DNA of 29,746 bases. It comes from Pseudomonadota bacterium (GTDB lineage Bacteria > Pseudomonadota > Alphaproteobacteria > Reyranellales > Reyranellaceae). A program made the translations under genes and the position numbers. This document shows positions 1 to 8,835 of this stretch, piece by piece. Location: the NCBI GenBank assembly GCA_023416135.1, contig JAEZIF010000130.1, forward strand, positions 1-29,746, given 5' to 3'. The first letter of the stretch is position 1, and the number at the start of each line of letters is the position of its first letter. Below the pieces are notes generated by a model. The model had not been told where the DNA came from and ran no database searches. It saw only the letters and a program-made list of their open reading frames with translations.

Positions 1-4
1 GCAT

Positions 5-32
5 GAGATCCTTCGCTGCGCTCAGGATGACA
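5..32. repeat. Possible dispersed intergenic repeat element (single copy here)
   Basis: The stretch gagatccttcgctgcg, followed by ctcaggatgaca, holds an inverted pair atcct (8-12) / aggat (24-28) around a G+C-rich centre. From memory, the complementary form (cctgagcgcagcgaaggat) resembles a short intergenic repeat common in many high-GC bacterial genomes. Only one copy lies in this window, so repetition cannot be shown here. It could equally be the tail of a terminator for a gene lying to the left of the window. Confidence 0.35.
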
Positions 33-75
33 GGAACCTTGACCTTCCCGGCCCGACGCCCCTATCTCCGGCCCC

Positions 76-1167
76 ATGAAGGGCGACGGCACCCCCTATC
101 GCACCATCTGGCTCGGCAATGACGGCACGACCGTCCAGGTGATCGACCAGACCCTGCTGCCGCATCAATTCGTGGTGCGCGACTGGCATCGGATGGAGGA
201 TGCCGAGCGCGGCATCCGCTCCATGATCGTGCGCGGGGCACCGCTGATCGGCGCGGCGGCGGCTTATGGCATGGCCCTTGCGATGGCCAGGGATGCCTCC
301 GATGTCATGCTGACCCAGGCCTATACCACCCTGATGGCGTCGCGACCGACCGCGGTGAACCTGCGCTGGGCGCTCGACGACCTGCGCAATCTTCTGGCGC
401 CGCTGCCGCCCGCCAAGCGGGCCGACGCGGCCTACCGGCGGGCCGCCGAGATCTGCGACGAGGATGCCGAGATCTGCCGGCGCATCGGCGAGAACGGGCT
501 CGGCCTGATAAGAAAGCTCAAGCCCAGGGGCGACCGCATCAATGCGCTCACCCACTGCAACGCCGGCTGGCTCGCCACCGTCGACTGGGGCACGGCGCTG
601 GCGCCGATCTACCAGGCGCACAATGCCGGCATCCCGATCCATGTCTGGGTCGACGAGACGCGGCCGCGTAACCAGGGCGCCAGCCTGACGGCGTGGGAGC
701 TCGCCAAGCACGGCGTGCCGCACACCGTGATCGCCGACAATGCCGGCGGTCATCTCATGCAGCGCGGCCAGGTCGACTTCTGCATCACCGGCACCGACCG
801 CACGACGCGCCGCGGCGACGTCTGCAACAAGATCGGCACCTATCTCAAGGCGCTGGCGGCGCACGACAACGGCATCCCGTTCTATGTCGGCCTGCCCTAT
901 CCCAGCATCGACTGGACGATCGAGGACGGTGCGGCCATCCCGATCGAGGAGCGGCACGCCACAGAGGTCTCGCGCATCGCCGGCCGCACGGCGGCGGGCG
1001 AAGTCGTCACCGTCGACGTGCTGCCCGAGGGCAGTCCGGCCGCCAATCCCGCCTTCGACGTCACGCCGGCGCGGCTGGTGACGGCTCTGATCACCGAGCG
1101 CGGTGTCTGCCCGGCGAGCGAAGGGGGCCTCCTGTCCCTCTATCCCGAACAGTCCCGAGCGGCGTGA
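76..1167 (+). CDS. mtnA: S-methyl-5-thioribose-1-phosphate isomerase
   Basis: Cytosolic methionine-salvage enzyme that converts 5-methylthioribose-1-phosphate to 5-methylthioribulose-1-phosphate; it is related to the eIF2B alpha/beta/delta fold. The 363-residue protein has the usual family length. Visible family segments are IVRGAPLIGAAAAYG (51-65), the catalytic-cysteine motif THCNAG with Cys161, VDETRPRNQGA (192-202), and GTDRTTRRGDVCNKIGTY with the catalytic Asp241. These match Cys160/Asp240 of the Bacillus enzyme as I recall it. The ATG has no strong Shine-Dalgarno sequence, but the N-terminus fits the family. The gene ends in a 4-nt GTGA overlap with the MFS gene, so the two are probably translated together. 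No other methionine-salvage gene is in the window. Confidence 0.95.
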   Translation: MKGDGTPYRTIWLGNDGTTVQVIDQTLLPHQFVVRDWHRMEDAERGIRSMIVRGAPLIGAAAAYGMALAMARDASDVMLTQAYTTLMASRPTAVNLRWALDDLRNLLAPLPPAKRADAAYRRAAEICDEDAEICRRIGENGLGLIRKLKPRGDRINALTHCNAGWLATVDWGTALAPIYQAHNAGIPIHVWVDETRPRNQGASLTAWELAKHGVPHTVIADNAGGHLMQRGQVDFCITGTDRTTRRGDVCNKIGTYLKALAAHDNGIPFYVGLPYPSIDWTIEDGAAIPIEERHATEVSRIAGRTAAGEVVTVDVLPEGSPAANPAFDVTPARLVTALITERGVCPASEGGLLSLYPEQSRAA

Positions 1168-2360
1168 TCACGTCCGCCGCACGAGCCACCCATCTCGCGA
1201 CCATCGGCCTCGGCTTCACGCAGATCGTAGGCTGGGGCACTACTTTCTTGATGCCCGCCGTGCTCGGCCGCCACATGGGCGAGTCACTGGGTCTGGCGAG
1301 CGAAGTCGTGTTCGCAGGAATCACCGTCATGTTCGGCGTCGGCGCCCTGTGCGCGCCGCGCATCGGCCGCCTGATCGACCGCAACGGTGCGCGCAGCATC
1401 ATGGCCTGGGGCTCGGCGCTCTATGCCGTGTCGCTGGCGGCGCTGGCCTTCGCGCAGGGGCTGGTGACCTACCTGTTACCTTGGGCGGCGATGGGCATCG
1501 CCTCGACGCTGGCGCTGAACACGCCCTCCAGCATCGCCCTGGCCCAGATCGCCGGCCCCTCGGCACGGCGCGCCATCGCCCTGCTGGCAATCATCGGCGG
1601 ATTCGCCTCTTCGGTCTTCTGGCCACTGTCGGGCGCGCTCGAAGTGGCGATCGGCTGGCGCGGCACGATACTGTTCTATGCAGCGATCCACCTGCTGGCC
1701 TGCGTGCCGATCCATCTGCTGGTGCTGCCGCGCCAGTCGCCGGTCCACCCGCCACCCGCGGCAGGCAGCCCGGCCGCCACCGGCGTGCCGCCCGCGGTGC
1801 AGTCGCGCGCCTTCCTGCTGCTGTCGCTGACGCTTGCCAGCGGCGCCTTCGTGTTCACCGGTGCCATGGTGCACATGATCGACCTGATGCGCGGCCTCGG
1901 CCATGCGCCGGCCACGGCGGTGTTCCTGGCCTCGATGATCGGACCGTCGCAGGTCATGGCACGGATCTTCGAGCTCTTGTTCGGCCACCGCTACTCGATC
2001 ATGAACTCCGCGGTGCTCGGCTCGGCCATGCTCGTATTTGGCCTGCTCGTCGCCCTGGTCGACTGCGGCAACTTCGTGCTGGGGCTGATCTGCATCGTCT
2101 CCTACGGCACCGCCAACGGCCTGAAGGCCGTTCAGCGCGCCACCCTGCCGCTCGCCCTGTTTGGCCGCGCCCAGTTCGGCGCCTACATGGGACGCCTCGC
2201 GCTCCCGCAGGGCATCGTCTCGGCCTCGGCCCCGCCGGTCATCGCAGCGGTGCTAACGAATTACGGCGCAACTGGCGCCCTGCTGCTGATCTTCGCGGCC
2301 GCCCTGCTGTCGTTCGTCACAATGGTGATGCTGGCGCGGCTGGCCCGCACGGTGCGCTGA
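1164..2360 (+). CDS. MFS transporter
   Basis: Inner-membrane secondary transporter of the major facilitator superfamily, 398 residues. The sequence is mostly hydrophobic segments with a typical MFS loop between helices 2 and 3 (GRLIDRNGAR, about residues 72-81). A Pro/Ala-rich hydrophilic linker follows the sixth helix at about 190-215, which fits a 6+6 helix layout. I chose the GTG at 1164 because it overlaps the mtnA stop as GTGA and comes just before the first hydrophobic helix; the same frame is open further upstream but there it only shadows mtnA. Substrate is unknown. Linkage to mtnA hints at a sulfur-containing or nucleoside-derived solute, but that is inference only. Confidence 0.88.
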   Translation: MITSAARATHLATIGLGFTQIVGWGTTFLMPAVLGRHMGESLGLASEVVFAGITVMFGVGALCAPRIGRLIDRNGARSIMAWGSALYAVSLAALAFAQGLVTYLLPWAAMGIASTLALNTPSSIALAQIAGPSARRAIALLAIIGGFASSVFWPLSGALEVAIGWRGTILFYAAIHLLACVPIHLLVLPRQSPVHPPPAAGSPAATGVPPAVQSRAFLLLSLTLASGAFVFTGAMVHMIDLMRGLGHAPATAVFLASMIGPSQVMARIFELLFGHRYSIMNSAVLGSAMLVFGLLVALVDCGNFVLGLICIVSYGTANGLKAVQRATLPLALFGRAQFGAYMGRLALPQGIVSASAPPVIAAVLTNYGATGALLLIFAAALLSFVTMVMLARLARTVR

Positions 2361-2361
2361 G

Positions 2362-2395
2362 CCGGCCGGCTCGCTGAAGCGGCTCAGCCGGCCGG
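2362..2395. terminator. Hairpin between convergent genes, probable bidirectional terminator
   Basis: Perfect 10-nt inverted repeat ccggccggct (2362-2371) / agccggccgg (2386-2395). A smaller dyad cgct/agcg lies in the loop. It begins right after the MFS stop and includes the stop codon of the convergent amidohydrolase gene. There is no T-run, so it may act as a strong pause or a factor-dependent site rather than a classic intrinsic terminator. Confidence 0.55.
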
Positions 2396-4138
2396 AGCGC
2401 TACGCAGGACCTTGCCCGGGCGCGCCCCGGTATCCTCGCCGTCCTGTTGGATCATCTCGCCGCCGACCAGCGTGGCGACGTAGCCCCGCGCCTTCTGCAT
2501 CAATCGCGCAGCGCCGGTCGGCAGGTCGTGCACGAATTTCGGCCGCTCGAACGACAGCAAATCGAAGTCGATCAGGTTGACGTCCGCCTTGTAGCCGGGA
2601 CGCAGCTGGCCGCGATCGCGCAGGCCGAACAGCCTCGCAGTGTCGGCGGTCTGCTTCTTCACGACGAACTCCAGGGGCAGGCGCGGCCCGCGCACGCGGT
2701 CGCGCGCCCAGTGCGTCAGCATGAAGGTCGGCATGCCGGCATCGCAGATCACCGTGACATGCGCGCCGCCGTCGGCCGCGCCGACGACGGTGTCGCGGTC
2801 GGCCAGCATCTCGCGGTGGGCATCCAGGTTGCCGTGGGCGTAGCCCAGGAGATGGTAGCTGATCATGCCGCTGCCATCGTTCTCGAGCAGGATGTCGAGC
2901 GCGACCTCGCGCGGGTCGCGATGCTCGCGCGCGGCGATCGCCTGGATGGAATGCGTCGGCTCGGGCTCGTAATCGATGTCGCTGTCGACGCGGTACATGT
3001 AGGGCCAGGGATTGCGGAACAGGCCCTGATACTCCTCGTTGCCGTCGCGCGGCCGTCCCTCGGGCGGCCCGATCGTCGCTTCCATCGCGACCTTGCGCCG
3101 GAGCTCGCGATCCGCCAGCCGTCGCATCATCTCCGTCGCGGGCAGGCTTTGCAGCGACTTCAGGGTCGGCGATCCGTGGAAGGGATGAAACCGGCTGGCG
3201 AGGGTAAGGAGCGACCCGGTGCTGCGGGCAAAGACCTGGGGCACGACATGAGCGCCGCGCAACCGCCCCGCCGCACAGGCCGCGAACTGATCGCGCCAGG
3301 AGTCCGGGCGAATCATGTTCTGCGGGCACAGGAAGGTGACGGGCACACCCAGCCGCGCGGAGACATCGACCATCCAGGCAATCTCGCTCGCCTGGGAATC
3401 GAGGTCGTCGCCCGTCAGGCCGGCCGGTGCGACCTGGAGAAGACCATGCCCGCTGCCCGCCACGGCGCCGGCCAGCGCCTCGAGCTCCTCGAGGGCGGCA
3501 TAGGTTCCCGGTACCCGCTCGCCGTCGATCGCGCGATGCACGAGCGTGCGCGACGTCGAAAATCCAAAGGCACCGGCCGCCAGGGCGTCACTCACCAGAC
3601 GTGCCATCTCGCCCAGGTCCTCGGCCTTCGCTGCCTCGTTGCGCGCCCCTCTCTCGCCCATCACGTAAGCACGCAATGGACCGTGCGGCAGCATGGCGCC
3701 GACATTGAGCGCGTGCAAACGCCGGTTCAGCGCCTCGATATAGTCGGGGAAGCTCTCCCACTCCCATTGGATGCCGTCGGCTAGCGCCGTGCCGGGAATG
3801 TCCTCGACGCGCTCCATCAGGCCGATCAGCCACTCGTGCTCGTCGCGCCGCGCCGGTGCGAAGCCGACGCCGCAATTGCCCATGATCGCCGAGGTCACGC
3901 CGTGCCAGAACGACGGCGCCAGCTGCGAATCCCAGGTCACCTGCCCATCGTAGTGCGTGTGGATGTCGACCCAGCCCGGCGTCACCACCAGGCCGTCGGC
4001 GGCGACAACGCGCCGCGCCTGGCCCGAGAGCTTGCCGACCTCGACGATGCGGTCGCCGTCGATTGCGACGTCGGCGGTGAAGGGCGCGGCGCCGGTGCCG
4101 TCGACGACGGTGCCACCCTTGAGAATCACGTCATGCAT
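2384..4138 (-). CDS. N-acyl-D-amino-acid deacylase-like amidohydrolase (D-aminoacylase family)
   Basis: Metal-dependent amidohydrolase of 584 residues, in the size range of the D-aminoacylase/dihydroorotase-like family, predicted to cleave an N-acyl or cyclic amide bond. It starts with the typical MHDVILKGGTVVDGTG segment. The metal-binding motif DIHTHYDGQ follows (His60, His62), then GNCGVGFAP with the bridging Cys89 typical of D-aminoacylases, and a C-terminal ADGGAHVT with the catalytic Asp. The closing GYKADVNLIDFD is the usual second strand set of the small beta domain. It is the last gene of the minus-strand operon, 27 nt after the SDR gene. The true substrate is uncertain because many family members annotated as D-aminoacylases act on other amides. 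Confidence 0.88.
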   Translation of the reverse strand: MHDVILKGGTVVDGTGAAPFTADVAIDGDRIVEVGKLSGQARRVVAADGLVVTPGWVDIHTHYDGQVTWDSQLAPSFWHGVTSAIMGNCGVGFAPARRDEHEWLIGLMERVEDIPGTALADGIQWEWESFPDYIEALNRRLHALNVGAMLPHGPLRAYVMGERGARNEAAKAEDLGEMARLVSDALAAGAFGFSTSRTLVHRAIDGERVPGTYAALEELEALAGAVAGSGHGLLQVAPAGLTGDDLDSQASEIAWMVDVSARLGVPVTFLCPQNMIRPDSWRDQFAACAAGRLRGAHVVPQVFARSTGSLLTLASRFHPFHGSPTLKSLQSLPATEMMRRLADRELRRKVAMEATIGPPEGRPRDGNEEYQGLFRNPWPYMYRVDSDIDYEPEPTHSIQAIAAREHRDPREVALDILLENDGSGMISYHLLGYAHGNLDAHREMLADRDTVVGAADGGAHVTVICDAGMPTFMLTHWARDRVRGPRLPLEFVVKKQTADTARLFGLRDRGQLRPGYKADVNLIDFDLLSFERPKFVHDLPTGAARLMQKARGYVATLVGGEMIQQDGEDTGARPGKVLRSAPAG

Positions 4139-4165
4139 GATGCCACTCGACCGCTGTTGCAGGGT

Positions 4166-4917
<752 letters not shown>

Positions 4918-4921
<4 letters not shown>

Positions 4922-5760
4922 GTGGCCTCGCCCTTCCAGCGCAGCAGCACGGCCTCGGCGCGCACGACGACGAAGTTCAGGCCCAGCCCGATCATCGCCA
5001 GCACCAGGATGGTTCCCAGCACGCCCTCGGCGCGGAAGCTCGCGGCATAGAAGGCGATGCGCTGACCCAAGCCCATGCGCGCCGAGATCATCTCGCCTAC
5101 CACCACGGCCAGCAGCGAGTAGACGACGCCGAGCCGCATGCCACCGAAGATCGACGGCACGGCGCCCGGCAGCATGACCTTCCAGAAGAGCTGGCGGTCG
5201 GTGGCGCCCAGCGCGCGCATGGTCACGATCAACTCGCGGTCGAGCGCCCGGATACCGGCCTCGGTGTTCAGCATCAGGATGAAGAACACCAAGCTGACCG
5301 ACAGGGCGACCTTGGAGCCCTCGCCGACGCCGAACCAGATGATGAACATCGGCGCCAGCGCCACGCGCGGCAGGACGTTCAGGATGGTGAGGAAGGGGTT
5401 GCTGACATCCGCCACGAAGGGGAACTGCATGCGCACGATGCCGGCGGCCACGCCTGCGGCCGCGCCGATGGCGAAGCCCAGCAGCGTCTCGCGCAAGGTG
5501 ACGATGACATGCGGCCAGATGCTGCCGTCCTTCACCTCCTCGGCGAGGAACTGCCAGATGGCGCTGGGCTGCGAGAAGAAGAACGGATCGATCCGCTTGG
5601 CGTCGACCGCCCACTGCCAGGAGCCCAGGAAGACGGCCACCACGATGGCCCGCGTCGTCCAGACCCAGAAGGTGCGCTTGCGGCGGCGCGACAGGCGCTC
5701 CGCCTCGCTGCGCGCCAGCGTGTCGAGGACGCGGCCGGCGCTTTCGGCTTGGACCGTCAT
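4918..5760 (-). CDS. ABC transporter permease, NitT/TauT (SsuC) type
   Basis: Integral membrane permease of 280 residues with about six hydrophobic helices and a cytoplasmic N-terminal extension rich in Arg. The EAA-type loop that contacts the ATPase is visible as TMRALGATDRQLFWKVMLPG. The segment FGVGEGSKVALSVSLVFF is typical of SsuC/TauC-like permeases. It overlaps the ATPase gene by ATGA at its start and the SDR gene by GTGA at its end, so the three are translationally coupled. With the ATPase (5757-6545) and binding protein (7794-8810) it forms a complete importer. This family carries sulfonates, nitrate, thiamine precursors, aromatic acids and other small molecules, so the cargo is open. 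Confidence 0.93.
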
Positions 5761-6545
5761 GTCGCTGCTTCTCCCGCCTTCAGCGCCTGCCAGACCTGCT
5801 CGCTGAGCTTCAGGTAGTGGCTGTCGAAGCGGATACGCTCGGGATCACGCGGCCGCGGCAGGTCGATCGCGATGTCGGCCTGGATGCGGCCGGGCCGGCG
5901 TGTCAGCACGATCACGCGGTCCGACAACGCGACCGCCTCGGCGAGGTCGTGGGTGACGAAGAGCACGGTCTTGCGGTCGCGTTCCCAGATGCGCAGGAAC
6001 TCTCCCTGAAGCATCAGCTTGGTCTGCGCGTCGAGCGCGGCAAAGGGCTCGTCCATCAGCAGCGTGTCGGGATCGACGGCCAGCGTGCGGGCGATCGCCA
6101 CGCGCTGGCGCATGCCCTGCGAGAGCTGCCAGGGATAGGCATGGCCAAAGGATTTCAGCCCGATCATCTCGAGCAGCCGCTGGCCGACCGAGGCGCGCTC
6201 AGCCGCGGGCACGCCGCGGAGTTCCAGGCCGACCTCGATGTTGCTGCGCGCCGAACGCCAGGGCAGCAGCCCGTCGCGAGCGAACATGTAGCCGGTGCGG
6301 CGCGAGGGCCGCAGGATCCGCTCGCCGTTGACGGTGACCGTGCCGGCCACCGGCTGCAGCAGGCCGGCCGCCATGTTGAGGATCGTCGTCTTGCCGCAGC
6401 CGCTCGCCCCGACCAATGCGATGAACTGACCTCGCGGCACGTCGAACGACACGTTGTCGAGGGTCAGCATCGGCTTGCCGTCGGGCGTCGGGAAGGCGTG
6501 CGAGACGCCCTCGACCGTGATGGCGAAGTCGCGCGTTGTGCTCAT
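5757..6545 (-). CDS. ABC transporter ATP-binding protein, NitT/TauT (SsuB) type
   Basis: ATPase of the importer, 262 residues from the ATG at 6545. Walker A is GASGCGKTT (46-54), the signature is LSQGMRQRVAIAR (a Gly-Met variant of LSGGQ usual in this family), Walker B plus D-loop is LLMDEPFAALD, and the H-loop is FVTHDLAEA. TGYMFARDGLLPW is the Q-loop region with the DGLLPW motif characteristic of SsuB/TauB-type ATPases. An alternative ATG six codons upstream (6563) would add MDAVLP; neither start has a strong Shine-Dalgarno. It lies 23 nt after the monooxygenase gene and overlaps the permease gene by ATGA. Confidence 0.94.
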   Translation of the reverse strand: MSTTRDFAITVEGVSHAFPTPDGKPMLTLDNVSFDVPRGQFIALVGASGCGKTTILNMAAGLLQPVAGTVTVNGERILRPSRRTGYMFARDGLLPWRSARSNIEVGLELRGVPAAERASVGQRLLEMIGLKSFGHAYPWQLSQGMRQRVAIARTLAVDPDTLLMDEPFAALDAQTKLMLQGEFLRIWERDRKTVLFVTHDLAEAVALSDRVIVLTRRPGRIQADIAIDLPRPRDPERIRFDSHYLKLSEQVWQALKAGEAAT

Positions 6546-6568
6546 CGGCAGGACGGCATCCATGCGGC

Positions 6569-7768
6569 TTAGGACCGGACGTCCCTGCCGCCCAACGCAC
6601 GGTCGGCGAGGTCGGCTGGCGCATCGCGGCCGACATCGGTGAAGGCGCGCTTCACGGCCGCGACGCTCGGCGCGAAGATCGTCTTGCGGTTCTCGCGCGC
6701 CCAGTCGTTGGAGGCGGTGAGCGCGGTCAGCGAATCCTGGAACTGCGGCATGACATAGCGCGCGAACAGCTCGTAGCTGCGCATCGTATCCTCGCGGTTC
6801 GCCCATTCGTGGGCGCGGAACAGCACGCCGCCGAACCCGCCCCCGCTCAGGCCGTGGAGCCTGCGGATACCACGCGCCACCAGATCGGGCGACCCGACCA
6901 GCGTCGTGCCCATCTTCACGCCATCGCGCAGCGGATCGTCGGACCGGCCGGCGGGACGGCCGAGCGTCTGGTCGAAATATTCGAGCGTCTCGGCACGCTC
7001 GCCGCGGCGGACCTGGGCGAGCGCGGCCTCGTCGTCCTCGCCGACATGGACGTTGACCACGATGCGCCACTTGCCGCGGCTCATGACCTTGCCGTGCTGT
7101 GCCGCGGTGTCCTCGGCGATCTGCCACTGCTCGGCCAGCGCCTCCGGCCCGCCGGGCAGGCCGGCGCCGATCGACAGCACGCCGAGCCCATGCTTGCCCG
7201 CCGCCATCATGCCGAACGGCGTGATGGTGCTGGCGACCACGACCGGGAAATGCGGTCGCGTGTAGGGCGCGAGATGCAGGCGCGCCTCCTTGAGCTCGAA
7301 CCAGTCGGTCTTGACCGTCACCGGCTCCTTGCCCGCGAGAAGGCGCATGATGACTTCGAGCGCCTCTTCCATGCGCTTGCGCTGCAGCTCGGGCGGGATG
7401 TTGAGCATATAGGCGTCGGAGGTCAGCGCGCCCGGGCCGCAGCCCAGCATGGCGCGGCCGCGCGTCATGTGGTCGAGCTGCACGAAGCGGTTCGCGACCA
7501 TCAACGGGTTGTGATAGGGAAGGCTGGTCACGCCCGAGCCCAGCCGGATGCGCCGGGTGCGCGGCGCCGCAGCGGCGATCATCAGCTCCGGCGAGGAGAC
7601 GAGTTCCCAGCCGGCCGAATGGTGCTCGCCGATCCAGACCTCGTCATAGCCCAGTTTGTCGAGCCATTCGATCAGCTCCATGTCGCGCTCGAGCGCGAGC
7701 GTCGGATTCTCTCCCAGGCGATGGAACGGCCCCAGGAAGATGCCGAACTTCATGGCTTCGTCCGTCAT
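6569..7768 (-). CDS. LLM class flavin-dependent oxidoreductase (luciferase-like monooxygenase)
   Basis: Flavin-dependent monooxygenase of the bacterial luciferase superfamily, 399 residues, cytosolic. It needs reduced flavin from a separate reductase, and no flavin reductase is visible in this window. Family features are the N-terminal MKFGIFLGPF strand, IGEHHSAGWE at about 50, IRLGSGVTSLPYHNP, and the conserved GRAMLGCGPGAL segment. The ATG at 7768 follows GAAGGAG by 7 nt, which favours it over the internal ATG at 7753. Its position between the binding-protein and ATPase genes parallels sulfonate (ssu) operons, where SsuD is co-transcribed with the importer. The overall sequence looks more like the limonene/alkanal-type branch, so desulfonation is not assured. 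Confidence 0.9.
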   Translation of the reverse strand: MTDEAMKFGIFLGPFHRLGENPTLALERDMELIEWLDKLGYDEVWIGEHHSAGWELVSSPELMIAAAAPRTRRIRLGSGVTSLPYHNPLMVANRFVQLDHMTRGRAMLGCGPGALTSDAYMLNIPPELQRKRMEEALEVIMRLLAGKEPVTVKTDWFELKEARLHLAPYTRPHFPVVVASTITPFGMMAAGKHGLGVLSIGAGLPGGPEALAEQWQIAEDTAAQHGKVMSRGKWRIVVNVHVGEDDEAALAQVRRGERAETLEYFDQTLGRPAGRSDDPLRDGVKMGTTLVGSPDLVARGIRRLHGLSGGGFGGVLFRAHEWANREDTMRSYELFARYVMPQFQDSLTALTASNDWARENRKTIFAPSVAAVKRAFTDVGRDAPADLADRALGGRDVRS

Positions 7769-7793
7769 CGGACCGCTCCTTCTCGTCGTCTGG

Positions 7794-8810
7794 TCAGGGC
7801 AGGTACTTCTTGGCGCCGGACCAGGCGAGCTGCTCGCAGGTCTGGACCTGGTCGGGCTTGATCAGGCCGTTGTCGACCTGGAACTTGCCGACATTCTCGG
7901 TGCCCTTGCAGTTGAACTTGACGTCGAATGCCTTGCCCAGCCGCGTCAGCACGCCCTTCATCTGGTCGGCCGTCAGCGCCTTGTTGTACTTGGACCAGAT
8001 CTCCGCGACCTTGCCGGCATTGGCCGGGTCGCGCACAAAGGCGATGGCCTCCTCCTGCGCCGACTGGAAGCGCTTCATCATCTCGGCGTTCTTGTCGGCG
8101 TGCGCCTTGGTCGTGTGATAGACGCTCGACGTCCAGGTGGCGAATTCGGGAATGGTCTTGTCGACCAGCAGGTCGAGCAGCACCTTGCCGCCCAGGTTCT
8201 CGAGCACGGTCTGCACCGGCTCGATCGCCATCACCGCGTCGAGCTGGCCCGCCTTGAAGGCGGCGACGGCATCCGGTCCAAGGCCGACCGCCAGGAAGGT
8301 CGCGTCCTTCTCCGGATCCATGCCGGCATCCTTGAGGTAGCGGCGCGCGAAGTTGTGGCCGTCCGAGCCGATCGCGGGAACGCCGATCTTCTTGCCCTTG
8401 AGGTCGCGGATCATCGCGGGATAGCCCTGGGCCTTGCTGGGCGTCGCCACATCCTTGTTGGTGATCACCGTCCAGACATGGGCGGGGTAGTTGTCGACCA
8501 CCGCCACCAGGTCGCGGCCGCGGCTGTTGACCAGCATCATGTTGCCGGGGCTGTTGCTCATCAGGTCGACAGCGCCGCTGAACAGGGCCGCGGTCGCGTC
8601 GGGCGCGGCGCGGAAATCCATCAGCGAAACGTCGAGCCCGTGCTTGGCGTAGATGCCGAGATCCTTTGCGACATAGGCCGGCACGGCGACCAGCGAGCCG
8701 GTATAGACCGCGACATTGGCCTTCACCGGCGCCTGTGCCGGCTGGGCCGAGAGCGCCGCCGGCATCAGTCCGAGCGCCGCCGCGGCGGCCATCAGCATTC
8801 TTCTCTTCAT
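7794..8810 (-). CDS. ABC transporter substrate-binding protein (NMT1/SsuA-like), periplasmic
   Basis: Periplasmic solute-binding protein of 338 residues. The N-terminus MKRRMLMAAAAALG plus the following Leu/Ala stretch is a Sec signal peptide, likely cleaved near residue 22 (ALSA-QP). The mature part has the SsuA/NMT1 fold signature: YTGSLVAVPAYVAKDLGIYAK, a G-V-P strand (KKIGVPAIGSDG), and AFKAGQLDAVMAIEP. The ATG is preceded by GGAGGAA at good spacing. It probably captures the operon's substrate and hands it to the permease. The ligand is not predictable from sequence; the family binds sulfonates, aromatic acids, nitrate and thiamine-like pyrimidines. Confidence 0.93.
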   Translation of the reverse strand: MKRRMLMAAAAALGLMPAALSAQPAQAPVKANVAVYTGSLVAVPAYVAKDLGIYAKHGLDVSLMDFRAAPDATAALFSGAVDLMSNSPGNMMLVNSRGRDLVAVVDNYPAHVWTVITNKDVATPSKAQGYPAMIRDLKGKKIGVPAIGSDGHNFARRYLKDAGMDPEKDATFLAVGLGPDAVAAFKAGQLDAVMAIEPVQTVLENLGGKVLLDLLVDKTIPEFATWTSSVYHTTKAHADKNAEMMKRFQSAQEEAIAFVRDPANAGKVAEIWSKYNKALTADQMKGVLTRLGKAFDVKFNCKGTENVGKFQVDNGLIKPDQVQTCEQLAWSGAKKYLP

Positions 8811-8835
8811 CGTCTTCCTCCCACGCTTCTTTCGT

